From assembly GCA_014323795.1 (NCBI GenBank), contig JACONK010000037.1:365418-401616 (forward strand): DNA of 36,199 nt, given 5' to 3'. Position 1 is the first letter of the stretch. Each line of letters begins with the position of its first letter. The position numbers and the translations under genes are program-made. This document shows positions 32,596 to 36,199 of the stretch, one piece after another. Source of the DNA: Paracoccaceae bacterium (GTDB lineage: Bacteria; Pseudomonadota; Alphaproteobacteria; Rhodobacterales; Rhodobacteraceae). The notes beneath the pieces were generated by a model. It was not told the DNA's origin, ran no database searches, and saw nothing but the letters and a program-made list of their open reading frames with translations.

Positions 32596-33951
32596 ATGAG
32601 CAGATTAAGCGGGGGTTCCATGGATACGGAACGCACGATGTACTGGCTAAGGTGCGGCATGCTTTGTGCGGGGCTCGTGCTTGTGCTTGTGAACTGCGGC
32701 AACCGTGAACCTGTTTTGCCTGGCGAACGGCTGGATCTGCGGGCACCGCCTCAAGATGATGCGGAACCGGCACCGATTGTGCCGGACAGGCTGGTGCTCG
32801 ATAAGGCCGTGGTGAACGCGGAGTGGACGCACCGCAACGGATCAGCCAGGCACAATATCCGACATCCGGTACTCAACCGCACACTCACCAGAATCTGGAG
32901 CACCGGCATCGGTTCCGGCAACAGCCGGAAGCACCAAATCACGGCGGATCCTGTCATTGCCGGCGGACGCATATTCACGCTCAACAGTCGATCAGGTGCC
33001 CGGGCGTTCAGCCCTGCCGGTGTGCTGATCTGGGACCGCGATCTGACACCACCCAACGAAAAGTCTGGCGAAGCCTCTGGCGGTGGCATGGCCTACGGCA
33101 GCGGTGCCCTGGCAGTGACCACTGGCCATGGGGATGTCTATGTGCTTGATCCGGCGACCGGTGAACCACGCTGGCGCCATCGCATGCCGGGTGCGATTTC
33201 CGCACCCCCTGCCATCATCGGTGACGTGGTTGTGGCGGTCAGCCGCAACAACACGGCACTGGGGCTGAATATCACCAATGGGCGCATCCTGTGGCAAATA
33301 CTGAGTCCCGGCCGGACCGCAGGCATCGCGGGTGCAGGGGCCCCGGCGGCCATGGGCAACCTTGCGGTAATCCCCTATGCGAGCGGGGAAGTGATCGGCG
33401 TGGTCGCAACAAACGGCCTGCGGGCGTGGTCGGCTGCCGTGACCGGCGGTCGCAAGGGTGTGGCGCGCGGGATCATCAATGATATTTCGGCTGATCCGGT
33501 GATCGTGGGCACCACTGTCTACGCGGGTAACCAGGCCGGGCGGATTGCCTCTATCGACCGTCGGTCAGGGGCTGGCAACTGGATTGCGCAAGACGGGTCT
33601 TACACACCTGTCTGGCCTGCGAGTGGTGCTGTCTTTATCGTGACCGACGCCTTCCGTGTCAAGCGGCTGAATGCCAGCGACGGGCAAGAGGTCTGGTCGG
33701 CGGATTTGCCGGGCTACAAGACCGGCCGGCCGCAACGCCGGCGGGACGCCTATGCGCATTTTGGCCCGATTTTGGCGGGGGGCCAGATCTGGGTTGCAAG
33801 TTCTGACGGGCTTCTGCGCAGCTATGATCCGGAGACCGGCACCATGACCGGCACGGCTGATATTCCCGGCGGGGCGGCAAGCCAGCCTGCCGTGGCGGAT
33901 GGCGTCATGTATATCCTGTCCGGCAATGGCCGGCTACACGCCTACCGCTAG
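32596..33951 (+). CDS. bamB: Outer-membrane assembly lipoprotein BamB
   Basis: A 451-residue lipoprotein of the BAM complex, which inserts beta-barrel proteins in the outer membrane. The signal peptide ends in LVNC with lipidated C34. The rest is an eight-bladed beta-propeller built of PQQ-like repeats, seen as recurring G-x-hydrophobic-AxD..tG...W motifs (VYVLDPATGEPRWRH, ALGLNITNGRILW, IASIDRRSGAGNW, VKRLNASDGQEVW). The start could be 32596, 32620 or 32638; all give a usable signal peptide. It sits between the YfgM-like gene and der, the usual order. Confidence 0.92.
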   Translation: MSRLSGGSMDTERTMYWLRCGMLCAGLVLVLVNCGNREPVLPGERLDLRAPPQDDAEPAPIVPDRLVLDKAVVNAEWTHRNGSARHNIRHPVLNRTLTRIWSTGIGSGNSRKHQITADPVIAGGRIFTLNSRSGARAFSPAGVLIWDRDLTPPNEKSGEASGGGMAYGSGALAVTTGHGDVYVLDPATGEPRWRHRMPGAISAPPAIIGDVVVAVSRNNTALGLNITNGRILWQILSPGRTAGIAGAGAPAAMGNLAVIPYASGEVIGVVATNGLRAWSAAVTGGRKGVARGIINDISADPVIVGTTVYAGNQAGRIASIDRRSGAGNWIAQDGSYTPVWPASGAVFIVTDAFRVKRLNASDGQEVWSADLPGYKTGRPQRRRDAYAHFGPILAGGQIWVASSDGLLRSYDPETGTMTGTADIPGGAASQPAVADGVMYILSGNGRLHAYR

Positions 33952-34015
33952 CACTCTTTTCATCGGTCTATCGATCAGGTAGGGCGCAACCCGTTCATCT
34001 GCACGTTTTCGGGCC

Positions 34016-35476
34016 ATGACCTTTACCCTTGCCATTACAGGTCGCCCGAATGTGGGCAAATCCACCATGTTCAACAGGCTGGTTGGCAAGCGCCTTGCCC
34101 TGGTCGATGACCAGCCCGGCGTGACCCGCGACTTCCGCGAGGGTGAAGGGCGGCTCGGGCCGCTGCGATTTACCGTTGTGGATACCGCAGGGCTGGAGGA
34201 AACAACCGGCAACAGCCTGCAGGGCCGGATGCGTGCGTTGACAGAACGGGCTGTGGGCCAGGCCGATATTTGCCTGTTTCTGATGGATGCGCGCGCAGGG
34301 GTGATGGCGGCTGACCATGTGTTTGCCAATATCTTGCGCAAATTCGGCATACCCGTGATTCTCGGGGCCAACAAGGCGGAAGGACGGGCAGGCCAGGACG
34401 GGTATTATGATGCCTTCGGGCTCGGGCTGGGTGAACCGATCATGCTTTCGGCGGAACACGGGGAAGGAATGGATGATCTCTTGCGCGCGCTTGCACCGCT
34501 GGCGTCGCACATGGCTGCCGAAACAGGGGTGCCGGACACGGATGTTGCCCTGGAAAACAGCGATGAGACAGCGGTGCCAACCCGTGGGCGGCCGTTGCAG
34601 CTTGCCGTTGTCGGGCGTCCGAATGCGGGCAAATCGACGCTGATCAACGTCATTCTGGATGAGGACCGGATGCTGACCGGGCCGGAGGCCGGAATCACCC
34701 GGGACGCGATCTTTTCGGACGTCGACTGGGGCGGTACGCCTATGCGTATCTGGGACACGGCTGGCATGCGCAAACGGGCCAAGGTGCAGGAAAGGCTGGA
34801 AAAACTGTCCGTCTCTGACGGGCTGCGGGCGGTAAGATTTTCTGAGGTTGTCGTGCTGCTGCTTGACGGACAGATTCCGTTTGAAAGCCAGGATCTGCGG
34901 ATTGCCGATCTGGCGGCACGGGAGGGCCGTGCGGTGGTGATCGCGGTCAACAAATGGGATCTGGAGGACAACAGGCAGGCGCGGCTCAAGGAACTGAAAG
35001 AGAAATGCACCCGCCTGCTGCCCCAGCTGCGGGGGGTGGAACTGATCACCGTCTCTGCCAGGACCGGCTGTGGCCTGAATCGCCTGCGTGCGGCGGTACT
35101 GCGGGCCTATGAAACCTGGAACATACGGGTGACAACGGCGCGGTTAAATCGCTGGCTCGCCGGTATGCTGCGCGCCCACCCGCCGCCGGCACCGGGCGGG
35201 CGGCGTATCCGGCTGCGGTATATGACCCAGGTACGCACACGACCGCCGGGTTTTGTGGTGATGTGTTCCGCACCGGACATGATGCCTGTCGCCTACACCC
35301 GCTATCTGGTGAATGGGCTGCGGGAGGATTTCGGGCTCACCGGCACACCTGTCCGGATATTTATGCGATCCCGGGCGGACATGAACCCCTGTCGCGACAG
35401 GAAAGGGAAGCGGGCCATGAATCTGACCAGGCAGATTGGAAGGCGCGACAGCCGGAAGCCGGGGAGCGGCGCATAG
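34016..35476 (+). CDS. der: Ribosome-associated GTPase Der (EngA)
   Basis: Essential two-domain GTPase for 50S subunit maturation, 486 residues. The first G domain has GRPNVGKS (9-16), [12 protein letters not shown] and NKAE. The second has GRPNAGKS (about 200-207), DTAG and NKWD. A C-terminal KH-like domain (about 375-470) follows. The length and layout are usual. There is little ribosome-binding sequence ahead of ATG 34016, so translation may depend on the upstream gene, 64 bases away. A T6 run at 35551-35556 lies after the stop without a convincing stem. Confidence 0.96.
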   Translation: MTFTLAITGRPNVGKSTMFNRLVGKRLALVDDQPGVTRDFREGEGRLGPLRFTVVDTAGLEETTGNSLQGRMRALTERAVGQADICLFLMDARAGVMAADHVFANILRKFGIPVILGANKAEGRAGQDGYYDAFGLGLGEPIMLSAEHGEGMDDLLRALAPLASHMAAETGVPDTDVALENSDETAVPTRGRPLQLAVVGRPNAGKSTLINVILDEDRMLTGPEAGITRDAIFSDVDWGGTPMRIWDTAGMRKRAKVQERLEKLSVSDGLRAVRFSEVVVLLLDGQIPFESQDLRIADLAAREGRAVVIAVNKWDLEDNRQARLKELKEKCTRLLPQLRGVELITVSARTGCGLNRLRAAVLRAYETWNIRVTTARLNRWLAGMLRAHPPPAPGGRRIRLRYMTQVRTRPPGFVVMCSAPDMMPVAYTRYLVNGLREDFGLTGTPVRIFMRSRADMNPCRDRKGKRAMNLTRQIGRRDSRKPGSGA

Positions 35477-35609
35477 CCCTTCCGCCGCCAAAACCACATC
35501 GGCCGACGCACCCGCCGTAACCACGCCCGCCCAGGTGGCCGGTCAGAACGTTTTTTGCCGCGGGCCTGTCCCGTTGGAACCAGCCCGCCCGGGAACCGCG
35601 CCGGCGGTG

Positions 35610-36199
35610 TCAGAAAATGAGGCCATCCAAACTCAGCACCTCAAAACTGAAATGGCTCTTGTCCAAATCACCCGTGAAGCCATCAAGCCGGACGGAGGAT
35701 TGCGGCGTACCATTGATATCGGGCTGCCACGAAACAACGGTATCGGCACCCTCCCGCGTAATCGTCAGTTCATTGTATGCGCGCCCGCCAATAACGAGGG
35801 TATCTCCCTCCCCGGCATCGAAGTCTGTTACAACATCCTCCCCGTTTTGGGCATACTGGAACACGAACTCGTCTGCACCACCCTGTCCCGTCAGGGTGTC
35901 ATTTCCGCGCCCGCCCGCAAGCCAATTGGCGCGTTCATCCCCCCTGAAGGTGTCGTTTCCGTAACCGCCGGCCAGATACTCAACATTGGCCACGGTCCCG
36001 GTTCCGTTCAGCGTCTCTTCGGCAAGGTCAACGGTGACCCCGACCCCCCCGTTCCCGTAAAAGGACAGAACGTCTTTGCCGCCCCCGCCATCCACACGGT
36101 CCCTATCGCCGGCGAAAATGACATCGTTGCCCGCCCCGCCGTGCAGCGAATCATCCCCGGCACCGCCGACCAGACGGTCATTACCACTGCCACCCTCCA
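35610..36199 (-). CDS. RTX (hemolysin-type calcium-binding) protein, C-terminal part
   Basis: The reading frame enters from the right edge, so only the last ~196 residues are visible. Near the edge are nonapeptide repeats of the GGxGxDxLx type (GGSGNDRLV, GGAGDDSLH, GGAGNDVIF), which wrap Ca2+ in a parallel beta-roll. More degenerate repeats (GGYGNDTFRGD, GGRGNDTLTGQ) follow. A C-terminal domain (FVFQYAQNGEDVVTDFDAGEGDTLVIGG) ends the protein; such ends are typical of proteins secreted by type I systems. The nature of the N-terminal part (protease, adhesin, other) cannot be seen. Confidence 0.9.
   Translation of the reverse strand, partial: EGGSGNDRLVGGAGDDSLHGGAGNDVIFAGDRDRVDGGGGKDVLSFYGNGGVGVTVDLAEETLNGTGTVANVEYLAGGYGNDTFRGDERANWLAGGRGNDTLTGQGGADEFVFQYAQNGEDVVTDFDAGEGDTLVIGGRAYNELTITREGADTVVSWQPDINGTPQSSVRLDGFTGDLDKSHFSFEVLSLDGLIF

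Noticed and set aside
1-36199. CRISPR arrays, tRNA, rRNA, insertion sequences, att sites
   Set aside because: No regularly spaced repeats, cloverleaf-like sequence, transposase frame or terminal inverted repeats were found on reading both strands.

Overview
The window reads as a chromosomal stretch of an alphaproteobacterium, most likely a Rhodobacterales (roseobacter-type) member. The grounds are high GC, a sucC-sucD-sucA-sucB-lpd operon, the gene trio YfgM-like/BamB/Der, and a catabolic cluster whose parts (RpiR regulator, Rieske oxygenase, dimethylglycine-dehydrogenase-like flavoprotein, DddQ-like cupin, enolase-superfamily enzymes) are typical of marine roseobacters. No rRNA, tRNA, CRISPR array, insertion sequence or phage gene was seen. 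All family assignments are by reading motifs; no database search was made.

Layout. 1-2631: an iron(III)-type periplasmic binding protein without its permease, a 518-base gap with a coding-like relic, and a GntR/FadR-type regulator. 2692-13828 (minus strand): the 2-oxoglutarate dehydrogenase / succinyl-CoA synthetase operon. It is broken up by four non-TCA genes: a tandem pair of sulfotransferase-like genes between sucC and sucD, a small membrane-anchored protein between sucD and sucA, and a GIY-YIG domain protein between sucB and lpd.

13929-25640: a divergent catabolic island. The minus arm is RpiR regulator, Rieske oxygenase and carboxymuconolactone-decarboxylase-like protein, each overlapping the next by 4 bases. 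The plus arm is an FAD/GcvT demethylating dehydrogenase, an MDR reductase, a DddQ-like cupin that lacks part of its metal-binding core, three tandem enolase-superfamily enzymes and a class III aminotransferase. The first four plus-arm genes also overlap by 4 bases. The likely theme is breakdown of an N-methylated betaine-type compound (hydroxyproline betaine, proline betaine or similar), with an evolutionary link to DMSP lyase gene neighbourhoods.

25706-31667: a TusA-like protein, a CcdA-type thiol-disulfide transporter and an RND efflux operon (adaptor plus permease, no outer-membrane factor). 31841-35476: a housekeeping block for outer-membrane assembly and ribosome biogenesis, with a strong sigma70-type promoter. 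35610-36199: the C-terminus of an RTX calcium-binding protein that runs off the window edge.

The observations most worth follow-up are the DddQ-like cupin missing its core, the insertions in the TCA operon (including a 14-base poly-G/C tract that could act as a phase-variation switch), an EF-hand-like loop inside the GIY-YIG protein, and a 19-bp dispersed palindrome that has been captured into the coding end of the Rieske gene.
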